Part shown: positions 22,076 to 35,100 of the stretch, one piece after another
Numbering within the stretch: position 1 is the first letter of the stretch
How the letters are laid out: the number at the start of each line of letters is the position of its first letter
Assembly: GCA_002812745.2 (NCBI GenBank)
Contig: NCSJ02000109.1
Coordinates: 62,001 to 126,000, forward strand
Origin: Scytalidium lignicola
Lineage: Eukaryota > Ascomycota > Leotiomycetes
Reading direction: 5' to 3'
Length of the DNA stretch: 64,000 nucleotides
Notes under the pieces: generated by a model
Seen by the model: only the letters and a program-made list of their open reading frames with translations
What the model was told of the DNA's origin: nothing
The model's database searches: none
Made by a program: the position numbers and the translations under genes

Positions 22076-22916
22076 CGCGGTAAACCCGTAATAATGGGAA
22101 CAGCATAGATCGAAATGTCAAGAGTTTAAAAAAGCGACTGTAATCTCAACATCCAGCGTCAGATATTATTTGTGGATATGAAACAAATCTACTTTAGTTG
22201 TCGGTGCTAGGAGCTGGAGTTTTGAGGTTGTCAATGCAACATATTGTTGGTGATAAGGTGAGATGTTTCTACAAGAACACTAAAAAGAACCCAGTTTCAA
22301 AGCTAATAGTTATTTACAGAACAACAGCATAACCTCTCACGTGCCTCTTTATTATGTCACCTGCTCCTTTACCATCTTTTCTTCTCAGACTTCTCCGACC
22401 GCTCTACTTCCTTCTAGAATTAATATTCCTGCATCGGAACCGACCCATAGGTTGCTATGCCCCAGAAACCTTAAATTTCGCAAAGCTGAGACAAGGATTC
22501 CCCGCCTCTCGCTAGTGCTTCAGACCTTCCTGTCTCGCCTCGCGGCTCATGCACAGGTACATGTAACACGTGACGTAGGATCTCCACTACCAATGCACCG
22601 TATGACCTGAATTAATTAAATCAGGCGAGGGGGAAGAGGCGCCGGAACAGCCACAATTTTGTAAGCCCACAAGAAAAGAAAAACCTTAAAAAACTTAAAA
22701 TCAAAATCACCGTAAACTTAAAAAATTATCATTAATAACCTTCTCATTAATTTGACTACGTGATATTCGTCCTCATGAAACTACATACCCCACACCCCAT
22801 CATCCCTAAACCACATAAAATGCATAGCCGTACCAGCTTTTTTCTTATTAAGCAGCACTGCGAAATATTAGGAAAGCCATATCCGGCCGATCCGACAACC
22901 ATCTCACGGGACNTTT
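22076..22916. other. intergenic, kinase-like gene to hexose transporter
   Basis: 841 bp. It contains a poly-A-rich block (about 22670-22740) and one N at 22913 beside a T-run. An 89-codon open frame at 22341-22610 has no recognisable content. Confidence 0.4.
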
Positions 22917-24825
22917 TTATTCCTTGGACTCTGGCTGAGCTGCTACTTCTTCGGTGTTGTCATGGTGACTGGACTTTGGAAATCCCAATTTGTCCTCAAG
23001 GTCGAGCTCACCACGCTCCAGACGGATAGTGTGCTTGTCGACACTGGTCTTCCAGGCGGGAGTACCTAGGTACTTGATGCTTCCAGGTTTGGAGTAGTCG
23101 AAGATATCTTCAATCTCCTCAAGGGGCTTCTGACTGGTCTCTGGGAAGAGGAAGAGGACGTGAATGAACATAGCGCACAAGAAGACACCGAATATTATGT
23201 AAACTTCCCATCTAATGTTGGCGAATGCAGGGGGAACGAAGTATGCGAGAGCGAAGTTGAAGGCCCAGTTTCCAGCGGTGGCGAGAGCGACAGCCTTTCC
23301 ACGAACACGCAGTGGGTAGAGTTCTGGTGGGTAGATCCAAGAGACTGGACCCCACGTTGGAGCATAAGATGCAACGAACAGGTAGGTGCAGGCAATGACA
23401 CCCTTCGCTGGGGCACCAGTAATAGAAATAGACTCAGCAGCAGATGGGAATTGGCCTGGGTATGGCGGCTTGCCATAAGTTGCCAGCATACCAGCGTTTG
23501 CGAACATCCAGATCATCATGAAAAAGGCGCCGACCAGAAGAGTTGGACGACGACCCCAGCGGTCAACCCACAGAAGAGCAGGAATAGTCATGACGACATT
23601 GATGATGAATTGAATGGAAGATGGGAGTAGAACGTCGTTTCCCAAGCCTGCCATTGTGAAGATATAAGTGATGTAATCTAAAACGAGCTGTTAGCATTTT
23701 CCAGCAAACAAATATCTGGCTTTTCCTCAAGACTTACACATCATGACATTCATGCCGGTAAGTTGTGACCAGATCTGGCAGAAGATACCGATGTGGGTAC
23801 GGTTGATCATGTTTGGTTTGAAAAGCTCGAAGTAGGTGACATCAGCGTTGGCTCTCTCAAACTCAACGACCTCTCTAATCTCGGCCATCTCCTTGTGGAC
23901 GAATGGAGATTCGGCGTCACCCTTGGCGTGGACCAAAGCAAGAACATGGATAGCTTCATCCCAGCGATCTTTCTTGGCAAGCCATCTGGGAGATTCAGGA
24001 AGGATCAACAGAGCGAAGAAGAGGAAGATTGCAGGAAGCATTTGCAGAGCCCATGGGATTCTGAAAGCAGCGGCTCCGTTGACGAAGGAGCATCCGTAGC
24101 TGACGTAGAACATGATAAGGATACCCCAGGTGATAGCCCATTGCTGGCAACCCACGAGTCTACCACGCTTGGATGGTGGCGCGACTTCGGAGATATAGAC
24201 AGGAACCTGAGCAGAACAGATACCGACAGCGAGACCGTTGATGAAACGGCCTACAACAAGCATGCCGATATTTTGGGAAGCACAGACGATGATGGAACCA
24301 ATAACCCTGTCTTTGTTAGCCTGTGATCTAATTTCATGACATTTATATATGAAATCCTGTCTCCAAGATTCAATTTTCCATTCTCGACTTACCAGATGAC
24401 GCTACCAATTTGGATAGCTTTCTTACGACCGAGGATATCAGACAGGTAACCAGAAATCAGAGCTCCAGCGAAGGAGCCACCAGGCATAGCAGCGGTAATA
24501 CCACCCTGAACACTGGCTCGGGGACCAGAGCACTGGCCATCGGTGTCGAGGTATTGTGGTCCTTGGTTGAAGTAGCAAAGGTAGGCTTTGGTGGAAATGA
24601 TGGCTGACATGGAACTGATATCAAAGCCAAAGAGCGCACCGCCGACGACGGCGACGGCCGCGATTACATACTGTTAGGTAGTGAATCAGTCATGTGTTTC
24701 CTTAGTTTTGTTTATGTCCTTTTTCTCGTCTTCTTGTTGCGATTCTCCCTTTTCCTCTCGTTCTTTTCTTCTTCTACTGAAGGGAATATCAAGAGTTTAC
24801 TTACGACGTTGCCGACCACGTACAT
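22917..24825 (-). CDS. MFS hexose/monosaccharide transporter
   Basis: Four exons (24825-24805, 24670-24393, 24306-23738, 23677-22917) total 542 codons in phase. The first exon is only 21 nt, MYVVGNV. It is a twelve-helix sugar transporter of the plasma membrane, importing hexoses with protons or by facilitation. Sugar-porter signatures: GGALFGFDISSMS in TM1, GYLSDILGRKKA between TM2 and TM3, GRFINGLAVGICSAQVPVYI, ESPRWL after TM6, QLTGMNVMMYY around TM7, DRWGRRP, and PELYPLRVRGKA with FPETSQKPLEEIE near the end. The cytosolic C-tail is charged. A TATA-like element lies about 200 bp upstream. Confidence 0.92.
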
Positions 24826-24898
24826 GATGTACGGCGATGTCCGTTCAGACGCTTGGGAGTGTTTTCTCGATTAATTCTCCAGGCGAGAGGATTTTGCT

Positions 24899-24936
24899 CT
24901 CCCTTCTCGCTTTTGTTGTTATCCCTTCTCGCTTTA
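24899..24936. repeat. direct repeat CCCTTCTCGCTTT
   Basis: Two exact copies about 23 bp apart in the hexose transporter 5' region; on the gene's strand they read as purine-rich AAAGCGAGAAGGG boxes. Possibly a factor-binding pair. Confidence 0.5.
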
Positions 24937-25020
24937 ACTTGTTTGCCACACAAGGGAGGTGGAAGGTTCAAAAATGAAAACTCTTGACAAGCAGACGAGA
25001 TTGAAGGTGATCAGCACTGC

Positions 25021-25030
25021 TATTTATATA
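25021..25030 (-). promoter_or_regulatory. TATA-box candidate of the hexose transporter
   Basis: TATATAAATA on the minus strand about 195 bp upstream of the ATG, at a plausible distance for a fungal core promoter with a moderate 5' UTR. Confidence 0.45.
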
Positions 25031-28000
25031 GGATTTCTACAATGGCAAGCTGGAACATGCGACCCAGGCAGACCACACGCTAAAAAAACACCACGATACT
25101 AAGCAAGGCAGATGGGACTGGGATACGCGAGAGGGGATCCCTCAACTATGTGGAGAAAAGAGGTTAGGAGGAATAATAGGGCCGGATGTGGCCACTAGTC
25201 CCAGCAATGAGATTTCTTGGAAACGGCTTGAGCTTACAGGAACTACACTAGGTCAATACCGTACAGCATTTGGATGTGATGGACCAAGGGAGGTACTGGG
25301 AGGGTTTTCTCTGCTTCGCGCTCCAGCGTGGTATTGGTCAGGCATCCTACTGCACTAGAAGAAGGAGCCCCGCAACTCTTGCCTGTCTACGGCACATTGA
25401 ACCGTTCTCTAGGTTCTGGGGATTGGGCTCTCTAGAGTCCATTGTTCTAACTGTGGGTGTGGGATTGGAGGACGGTGACAGAGTGATACGAGTGATTGGC
25501 AGGTCCTCCGAACCTCATCGAGACGATCAGTTAGACCTTCCTTCCTAGACCTAGCTTCTCTGAGACGATCATTGACTCGGTCGGTATAGCAATTTCCGGG
25601 ATTGCTTGCAGGAAGGGCATGGGGATGGAATGTAGGTGGTGAGGGTGCTCGTCCGTTTCGTCGAGGACGAGCTGATCAGTGCCTGCGAAAAGATCTTTGT
25701 GGGCTAGCCTTGGACGTCCCCCGACGTTGTGGAGGAGGGTGGATCGGGATGCGTGCCGTGGTTGGTGCAGGCCTGCCCCGCACTAAGCAGAGCCCTTGGG
25801 ACATCACCCACGAGCAGCATACAGACGCACCTGCTGGTCACCGCATCATCATCGAGATGGCTTCGGTATGAAGTTCGACGAGGTTTTCTAACGTGCTGCG
25901 AGCCTCGCCAGTACGCCTGAACCCGATGCACCAGGTCAGGTCAGGTCATAGTAAAGTTGCCGGTGCGTAACGTTACAATATTATGCCGTAATCGGGAGCA
26001 TACACTGAGCTCGTGTTTTCAGTGTTATGCTTTTTGCCCAAGTCCAGTACCATATAAAACAGCACTGTGATTAATGATTACTTTTACTGTGTGGTACTGG
26101 TACAGTAATAGGTAATAGCATAAGGCTCTTCCTTTTGACCCCGGCGTCTGGCACCATTTTTCGTCCACTACCCTAGCTCATGGGCTGGGCGAGAACAACT
26201 CATTTGGGGACATCCTGTACGGTATTGAGGGAAAGAGGAAAGGTTCTCCGCCCATGGAACGTGAAGCGGAGATGGCTTCAAACGCAGGACCCGAAAAGAG
26301 ACTTAATTTCAACCTTGGCCATCTTCAGCTTGGCATAGATCGCTGGGTACCCTGTTGTACTGTACAGTCGTACTATTCGCCCACGAAGTCAAATGCCGCA
26401 AGTATTTCTTTTCTGCGCGTGTGATATACTCTTGATGTCAAGCACCCAAACAGCAGACGTGCATCTGCTTTCAGGCTTGCTACGCCGCGACAGGACGTCA
26501 CCATCCACTCTTCCCCGTGCAGTCTAGCCAACCTGGGGTTCGGGGGTTGCTACAGGATGACAGCGAGATTACTTGAGCGAACGAATGTTGGAGCAGCAAA
26601 AAGTTTCTTTCTCGAACAGAAACGATGTGCCTCTTCGCGCGGAAGAAGTCTCGGAGATGGATGACGGCAGCGGCGCTGCACCACTAAGACGCCTTCCGCA
26701 GTTCGCTGCACGCCCCGTCCGCAGGGGCTCAAGCCCCCATCTCAGAATTATTGCCTGCTGGGCTGGGCAGCATCACCACCAGAGAAAAAAGTATGGCACG
26801 GTGTGAAGCCTCGAAACTAACCTGTCGCACGAAAGCCAACTCGCAGCCGGTTTTCGACCGGACTAATTACCCGATCGCCAGTCACAAGTCACGAGTCACG
26901 ATAGCAAAGTGGTACTGTAGTCGGCCGATGCAGGGGGACCGTTTTTGAAGGGGGAAAATATTGGTGGAAAGATTCTCGGGGTTGAGGGGCCCGAGGGAGA
27001 TGGTGGGTAAAGTCTGGAGTCGACTGTTTCTGCTTTGGGGAGCTCGGTGGATCTTCATCCGCCATAAGTTGCTTGTTGCTGGCTGTGGCTGGAAGAACGG
27101 CACATGGCGCATTTTGGGACCGTTTCTCATGTTCGGGCGGTGGGTAAGGGAAATGTCCAAATCGTCGGTGGCTTTTCGCAATGCAAGACAGCTTGCTACA
27201 TTCGTACAACCCGATTTAAGGGACGTGAGGGACGGGCGATAACATGATATCACGAAAACAGGCGTGGTTGTCAGTTGATGCCGATGCCCCGGGTCCCGCT
27301 CATTCTACCGTACTGTTTCTGGTTCATCGGCTAAGCAGGGAGATTTGCATTGACCCGGACTTGGTACGGGAATCGATACGAGTCTGATCGGTTTCTCCAT
27401 TCCCCAGTCCCCCCATATCGTAGAGTGGTATGCTGGTACGGTACTGTAATGTACCAAGAAGAGATTTCGACCCGCACATACAAGAAAAACAAGGTTACCA
27501 TGGTTGGCGAACCTACAGTACAAAGTACGGACGTAACCAATACAGTAACTCCACCGTCCCACGTACTAATTCACAAGATCGAGTAAACACACCATGCACA
27601 CATCCCAGGGATGCCGAATTCCGAGTTGAAAAGGTGGGCTTGGACTTGTAAACATGTTGTTTGTCTAAGGTTAAGAGCGTTTGGACCACTTCGCGCCTGT
27701 CCTGCAGGCAGGTACCCGTCCCGGTATGGAGTAAGTCACATGATCCGCCGCTGGACCCTGACGGGAAGTTGCAGGTTGGAATTTTCCTTAGCAGCCATCG
27801 CTGGCGCAAGCGTCCCAGAGACCATTGACGACCGGAGCATCTCTTCTGTTTTCCTCTGGATTGCTCGTCATGTGTGCAATTAGAAACTTTCAAGTCGAAT
27901 TTCTATTGCATTATTACGCATTAATGAGATCCTCACGATACTATACTTTGCTTTTGCTATCAGACTAATTATAGATGCATCCCGAGGTAATAATTGCCAA

Positions 28001-28253
28001 ACAAAACCAGCCACCAGTTTCACACGAAATGCCACATGTAAAACTTTAACTCGCAGGTAAAGATGGCATAAATCTGAAATTATTGCAGATATCTACATGA
28101 TTTCCCTTGTCTATCCTTCATGACTCCATTTTTCCCATTCAATTGGCTCTCACGGCTACCGCTTGGATCGGTAGCTGTCTCGACACTAATGTTCGTTTCA
28201 AAAGTGTCAGACGTTTGAGATCCCAAGGCACCCTTCGACTGCGCCTATGGAGA

Positions 28254-28259
28254 TATAAA
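28254..28259 (+). promoter_or_regulatory. TATA-box candidate of the DUF7053-type gene
   Basis: TATAAA within GATATAAATAAC, 120 bp upstream of the ATG at 28379. Confidence 0.45.
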
Positions 28260-28378
28260 TAACATCAGCGGGAGAACACATCAGATGAAATATATTACCG
28301 CAACCACCAGACTCCCATTTCTTTCTTCTAGGGATCATTTTACGGTCAGTTTTCTGAGTTGCGTATAAACTGCGCAAG

Positions 28379-29163
28379 ATGTCGTGTAAGTACCTCCAAA
28401 ATCAGCGCAGCCTCGGTCCGCGAATTAACAATCACAATGCGCAGTTCTAAACACCACCCACCAGACTTTGAACATCAAAACTCTACCGTCGCATATTTCC
28501 AAAGAGCAAGTTCTCAAACTGCTGCACAATCACCACAAAATGATAACGATGAATCCTCTGGTGACGGACTACTTTGCGCATCCGGAAGACGTCGCAAGGG
28601 ACTTCTTCAAAAATGAACATCCAGATCACAAGCCCCCGCTGGATTATACGGGCAGAGAGATCTCCGTTCCGGTCTATTCCATCACAGACGACATGTCCGG
28701 ATCTCCGAAAAATGGGCAGCCGGTAGATGAAGACACAGCCGCATCGGGAGGTAACTTTCGTGGGGGTTGGACTAAGAAATTCGTACCCGACAAGATTACC
28801 TACAGTGCTTCTATGCACAACCGTCCCGATGGTTTACTCTCGATCACACATGCACCAATGGGCGTGCATTCGGTCACAACGTGGCTTGTGAAGGAAACAT
28901 ATGATGGGCAGTTGGTTCTCGAAGAAAAGGGACTGGTGACCAGTAACCGGATGTTGATGGGATTCATTAAAACGACGTTACAGTCGAGTCATGATAAACT
29001 TGTCGAGGATTTTATCGCCGAGTTGATAAAGGAGGCCGAGAGGGAGAATGAAATGAGGGCGAGGGAAGGAACTCGACATGGAAGAGGGTTGAGTCGTGAC
29101 AGCAGTCAACAGGAGCAGTGGGTATCTCGGTATAGTAAGGATATAGGGAAGCCGTGGATCTAG
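28379..29163 (+). CDS. DUF7053-type fungal protein (START-like fold suspected)
   Basis: A 7-nt first exon (28379-28385, ATG TCG T) joins over a 59-nt intron to 28445-29163, giving 241 residues: MSFLNTTHQTLNIKTLPS. The start was chosen because the long exon has no ATG before residue 30 and this join is in phase. The order of blocks, IKTLPSHISKEQVLKLLHNH, then NPLVTDYF, YSASMHNRPDGLLSITHAPM, and a late RMLMGFIKTTLQSSHDKLVE, matches the fungal DUF7053 family as I remember it. The function is not established; a lipid-binding helix-grip fold is an inference. The C-terminal about 50 residues are charged. Confidence 0.75.
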
Positions 29164-32100
29164 GCGTGACAGGTTAGTATAGTATATAATCTTAGGTGGG
29201 TGGGCATAACAAATGGGAATATAGGGCTCGGGATTGCTGGTGGAATCGGGACAACTAGACTCGGGATACTTGGGATGGAGGTTACTGGTATGAAACGGCC
29301 AATAATGTGTTATTATGTAGATTGATGAGACTTGCATGCTCCTGTTCTTTGCAGCGGAATATTATACCTGACTTTGGGGGTTATAGCTGGCTAACTTGGT
29401 TTTCCAGATGAATACATGACATCTTTTTAAATGCTATTTCAAGATGAACAAAGGTTTTACACGTCTAATATGCAAGTTTCTTTTGTATTCGTTTTATATT
29501 TACTACAGTGGGCATATGCTCTGGATTAAAATACCACTTTTTGTAGCTGCTAGGTCAGCTTAAGAATCCATCTTCCCATCCAACGTCTATTCTCATCACA
29601 CTTCATTCAAGTTCGCATGCAAGACATGGAACATCGTCCTTAATCTAGTGTATTCTCGATCGTGTTTCCTTCTTCAAGCATATATAGCATCTCATCTTTA
29701 TGCAATGGAATAATGCCAGTGCTGGGTTCAGTCGTTAAGCTAATAGACACATAAGTAAGGACGATCATTCAATCGAAAACCAGGAGGAAAGAAGACGCTA
29801 AAAAGACACAACTTTTTGAAAGGGTGTTTCCTACCTACCATACTTCAATGAGTTCTCCTAGGAGGGGTTAAAATGTTCAGTTCATTTGTCTGGTGTTAGT
29901 TGAGAGTAGGTTCTTTTTTTTGTCTTGCTTTCAAGGTTGTATGTGGTCTTAGCACTACCCAACCCTTTAAGTCCAATGCTTATCTCCTATAGGATTTTAG
30001 GATTTAACTCTGATCTGCAACNAAAAAATTTGTCCAGTTAAACTTAAAGGAGGTGAGTCAGCATTTCAATCTTGGCAGTTATATTTAGGCTTGGCACAAG
30101 TAACTACTTCCCTCTCCTCCCCCCTGAGAACTTCTTGATGTAGGAAGAGTTGGACATTTCCCGGGTAAAAAGCTCAAGAGTTTCTCATTTCTCTCCCATC
30201 CCCAGAAAGTTAGCCGTATCAGAACAAACATTTGGCTAGTTCATTTTGTTTCACTACGACTGGAGATATACTCCTAGCTATCCATACGAAGTCATGGAAC
30301 CAGAGGTTGCACGTGAATCTGTTTGTCAGTTGTGCGAGGATTGGGAAGATATTAATTTTAAAGGGATGAAGAGATCTTGACCTATGATGTCTCAAGAGAT
30401 TTCTATGATATAGTACCGGAAGATGTAGTAACGCGGTCTCAGTTTTCGATGTTAGATCCTATCAACTACATATAAGGAAATATCAATGGCCTGAAGCTAA
30501 GTGCCTTTCGGTCAATAGCACGAAAACGAGGGGAGTAAGTTGGCTCTAGATGAATTCTACAGGATTCATATATGGGATTTTGTAGCTGCTAGTAATTCCC
30601 TCACATGGTTTTTTGTTTTTTGTTTCCTAGTAGTAAGAGACGCGTCTAGACGTATATAAATTCGATACGAGGATATTTGGCGTCACGAGTCACAACACCA
30701 GAATGGAAAGTAACAAATAACTTTAAAAAAATCAAAGAACCACCATAACGGGAGAGAAAATTTTNAAAAAAAGAAAGGAGGTTGATGATATAAAAAAATA
30801 CCCCCCGCAGAGACGCTCCTGGGAATTACACTTTGGGGGCGACCTACCGGCCAGAGAGTGGGTATACCAAGTAAAGGAGACGCAAGCGCCGTATGCAAAT
30901 ACCAGTATTCCAAACCCCAGTTTTCGGCCGTTGCGAGGTTTTTCTTATTTGGGTATATATAGTTTAGGTCGAGGCTGGGGTTGAAGTTCAGTTTTCGTTG
31001 AGTCTTCGAGGGTCCAGGGGTGTAAAAGTGAATAACTTGTAGCCTCAGAACATTACTGACATGTGCTCAGGGGAGCTAAATTCCAAAATGGATATACTTC
31101 TTGCATTTAAATGTTTCTGTTTATCTTGACTTGTTTCAAACGAGAGTTTAAATCTTGTATTTTCTATCTCCTTCCGTTCATAAATATCACTTACTATGTC
31201 AAAACATAGCAAGAGCCATTCAAGTTGCTCGTTCCAGCGAGTAATGAAATTGTGAATCAGAACAACATCACTAATTAGGGAGGTACAAACGCGGATATTG
31301 TAATAAAGGAGTAACTGCACAGACGTAAATCTAGGAATAGAAGAATGACTAGCAGGAGTATAGGAATATTGACATGGAAAGGAGAATTCTGGGCTTGGTG
31401 GATAGGATTCGGAATGATAGTTTCTCGGGCCAGCTCAAGAAAATGGATACAAACACAGGAGATAATATATTATCATTGCTAGTTTTCTATATACAGACCA
31501 CAGTCTTCCTTCCATCTGCTTCTCGACGTCTGAGGACCATGCCCGAGATATCTAGTAGTAAAGAACTGTCTACTGGCAGCCTATTATCAGCAAGAGAGTG
31601 ACAGCATGCATTCTAGTTTAAATTAAGGTTTTAAATATTTCCCTAATACTCTTCGGGTTACAATCTTACCATCCACTCTCCTCCTTGAAACATTCAGGGG
31701 CCTGTCTCCATAGCTTAGGATATTAAAAGAACAGCATGAATTGGAAGAGGCACAGTCTATTCGAAGTTTGACATTTGGGTTGGGTTCCTTAAAAGCGCGT
31801 CGACGGGGTGCTTGCTAGTTCCTGGTTTTAGGATTGTTGATTCATCGTCGCGTTGGAACTGTAACTTCTATAGGTACAGCTAGATTGCTGTTGATGTAGT
31901 TTCTCGAGTACCAACGCTGACATTTGCTAGCTCGTAGTGGTAGATTATGTTTGCGTATTACATATAAAACNTTTTTTCTGGGCCTAGCGTATCTAGATTC
32001 GATGGATAAAGATTAGCCAGAGGATATACAAAGAAAAGAAGAGCAAAGGCGGACATCGAGGGAGTTAGTATTGGTGTAAATACTCACTCGGTCCAATACA

Positions 32101-35100
32101 AGCATAAAGAAAATCTTTCAACTCTGATGATGTTGTTCATTATGCTTGTTCTGAATAATGGGATATCACACTATTGCTTTGCTGTGGCCAACCGACTTAT
32201 CCCTGGGTTTTGCACAGACTTCTTAGAACAAGGGGTAATATGGAGACTACGTAGCAAAATGGAAACTCAAACTATAAAAAGATGGCATAAACAAGGCCAT
32301 AAGACAAAGGAGAGAATGATGGCTATATCTCCAGAGCATTTATACACTTAGGAAACTGCCAAACATATCTGCTAGACCTGACCAAAGATCAGGGTTGTTG
32401 GTCGGAGAACCATCGTTGGACTCAACAAAAACAAACTTAAGAGACCTCAACAATAAATATAGCAAATAATATGCAGCAACGATGCTAAGATCAATGTAGA
32501 TGTATAGAAAACTCCTTGATCAGTCTAAACATCATGATCAGATGGCGATGCCACAGTTGATTAATATTATCGAGACATAACGTACTCAACAGCTAGGTCC
32601 CACCTCTTGGGAATTTTTAACTGTCCGATAGAAATTAACCTCTCAGCGTGCAGAAGATGTTTCTTACGTTGAACCTTAGCAAGCTATATGATTCAAGCAG
32701 CTTCTAATCTCCACCTCAGCGAAGTAACNAAAAAATGATATCCAAGATAACAATGAAGCTTGGCGGTCGACAAAACGATACACATCTCGAAAACTAAACA
32801 CGAGTGCGAAGAATTAAAAATTTTAAAATAAAATAAAATAACCCCTTTTCAGCCACCCCATAAGAGATAAATGAACAATAGCAATTACTATCAAAACCAG
32901 ATCATTCTTTCTTTCTCTAATCTTCACAGTTCTCGAGAAACTTATAATGAAAGGGGGGAGATATATTACCACAATTAGACGAGACACTGAGGAGAGNTTT
33001 TTTTCACAAAAAAAACCCCTAATTTTAGATATTTTCCCTCTCATCTCTCTCTGAATGGATACTCTGTACCATGAACTACATAGAGAGAGTGTGTGACATC
33101 AGTCTTTTCGCTCAGTCCATCTGAAGGAAGGCAAAAAGAATCAGGGTTCAAGGAAGATCATCTCCCATGCACGTGGGACGAACTATGTTGATCATTTCCA
33201 CAACCACCTACCCTTCTCTCTAGCTCTTGGAAAGTTTCTTCCTCTTTTTTTGACAACGTATTCCCATGACACTGGTTTTTTTGCGCCCCCCTATAATAAG
33301 GGTATCCACGGCCCCGGATTTTGGTTGGGGATTAAAAGCCTTTAACCGTGACCAACCTAGTGATTGGCGCATATCCTTTCCCCACAGAATATATATATTT
33401 TTAGGGTGAGTGCTAGTGATCCTTCCTAGCCTCACTTGCTTTCTCGTTTTCTCTATGGCCAGATTTTTAACAGAAAAGGGGTTTCTTCCTGGTAAGGGGG
33501 TGAAAGAAAGGGCTGCTTTTACGGGAGATATGACGATGGTGGCGGCTAAGACTTTTCCNTTTTTTTGTTTTTAACATTAAATTTTTTTCCCCTAGGCAAA
33601 AAAAAAATGACATGCAATTTCCTTTTTCCGTTATGTCTCTTTTCCCCCATTTACTATCTTTGGAATATTTCCTGCTGACGTTTTGTAGCATGAAATCTTA
33701 CAGTACAATTAAGAGCCTGAAGGATTGCTGCTGTAAGGAAAATGCTTACGCTGTAGGGAGATACAAAGACGCTCTCTCACCGTTGAATCTGACCTGAGAT
33801 CTAGGTTATTAATACTTTCCGCGATGAAAATAACTAATTTACCCTCCGTGCATGTCCCCGTCCAACAGAGGCACTTCCGAGCCAGCTTGTCAGCGTTTGC
33901 AACGAATGCGGCTTAGGGGCGAAGGTGTGTCTGAGCTTTTCGAAAATTTGTGGAGAATCCCTGCCCCCGCAAAAAGAAGATGTAATTTCAGCGATGGTTG
34001 TTGGTTGCACGAGGCATTGCGTTGCAGTGGCAATCCCCAGCACGAAGGCCTCTTTGGGGAAGGTGGAAGGTCAATCCAACCAAAAGTCCGACTGCGGCTC
34101 AGACGGAATTTTCTTTCTTACTTTCTTTCTTTCTTTTGCCAAGTCAACCGATTTCAGTTATTTTTGTCTCGGCTCGGCAGGAGACAGGTCGAGAAGGCCG
34201 AGCGGGCATATGACGACTTGTGCTATGTATGGCGACAGGGAGTGGTCGTGGAAGATTGCTTCCTCTGGCCTCTCTGGCTGCAGAAGAACATGCAAAGGTC
34301 GAACTAGAGCTGGCGGATGGCACAATAGTCTTCGCAGGTCTAGGCTGGATCACGTCTAGTAGGTGCTACGGCGGTGCCGATGGGTGTACTTAGACCGCCA
34401 TCGATTGGAGCTGAGGTGGGCGTTCTGGCAAGACCCTGGAGGTGCCTTTGGTACCTTTCGTGCAGCAAAAGCAGTCAGGAGATCTCGAAAGCTCCCACGG
34501 CTCCCTGGTTAGTCTGGAGTAGTCCGTCTGCCGGCCGGGTGCGAGCAAGTCTGGGGTAGCTGCAAAGGGTGTAGCGGGAGCCGACCACCAGCCAAAGTAA
34601 CTCACTTGCACTGCACTGTAACTTACTTTGGAGCGTTCTCTCACTGCGGAAGTACTTATGTACGAGGAGGCACGCAGCCACATCAGCCTGGGGTTACTCC
34701 TGTGCTTCTGTTGACAAGGTAGGGAAGGGCAGAGCAGGGGGGGCTCACCGTTGGCCTTTTGTTCTGATGCGAGTTAAGATACAATTAATGTCTGTTTCTA
34801 TCTATGATTTGCGGGATTAAGCCATGCTTCTGCGTGACCGCGTGAGCCAACTTCGATACGCGAGATGCAGCAAAAGCAACGCCATATGTACGTACAGACA
34901 TGTTTAGATGCTAAAGCAATACACACTTTGGTTTGTACTGTATAGAAACAATATCAAGAAAGAAGAGAAGAGCACAAACTCGGACACTGCTCCGCTACCC
35001 TACCACGCCTACCTTGCCTACCAGCTTGCCACACGTTTTGTGACTCGGGTGACTTGGCTGTAACCCTCGCCAGGATTTATATTCAAGAGACCACTAAAAG

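Larger units (their letters stand above)
24826..28378. other. long divergent intergenic region, 3.55 kb
   Basis: Lies between the starts of the hexose transporter and the DUF7053-type gene. No supported gene; the open frames at 25270-25920 and 26500-27900 are mutually overlapping on both strands and without motifs. Many GTAC-centred palindromes occur at 26093-27550. The length suits extended regulation of a sugar transporter promoter, possibly with noncoding transcription. Confidence 0.45.

Noticed and set aside
23160..24326. Long plus-strand open frames opposite the hexose transporter
   Set aside because: Shadows caused by codon bias of the transporter on the minus strand.
24826..28378. Open frames of 70-130 codons in the divergent spacer
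   Set aside because: They overlap on both strands, lack motifs and cannot be joined into a conserved protein.
33852..34359. Overlapping open frames of 151 and 144 codons
   Set aside because: Two frames of equal quality overlap and neither has recognisable motifs.
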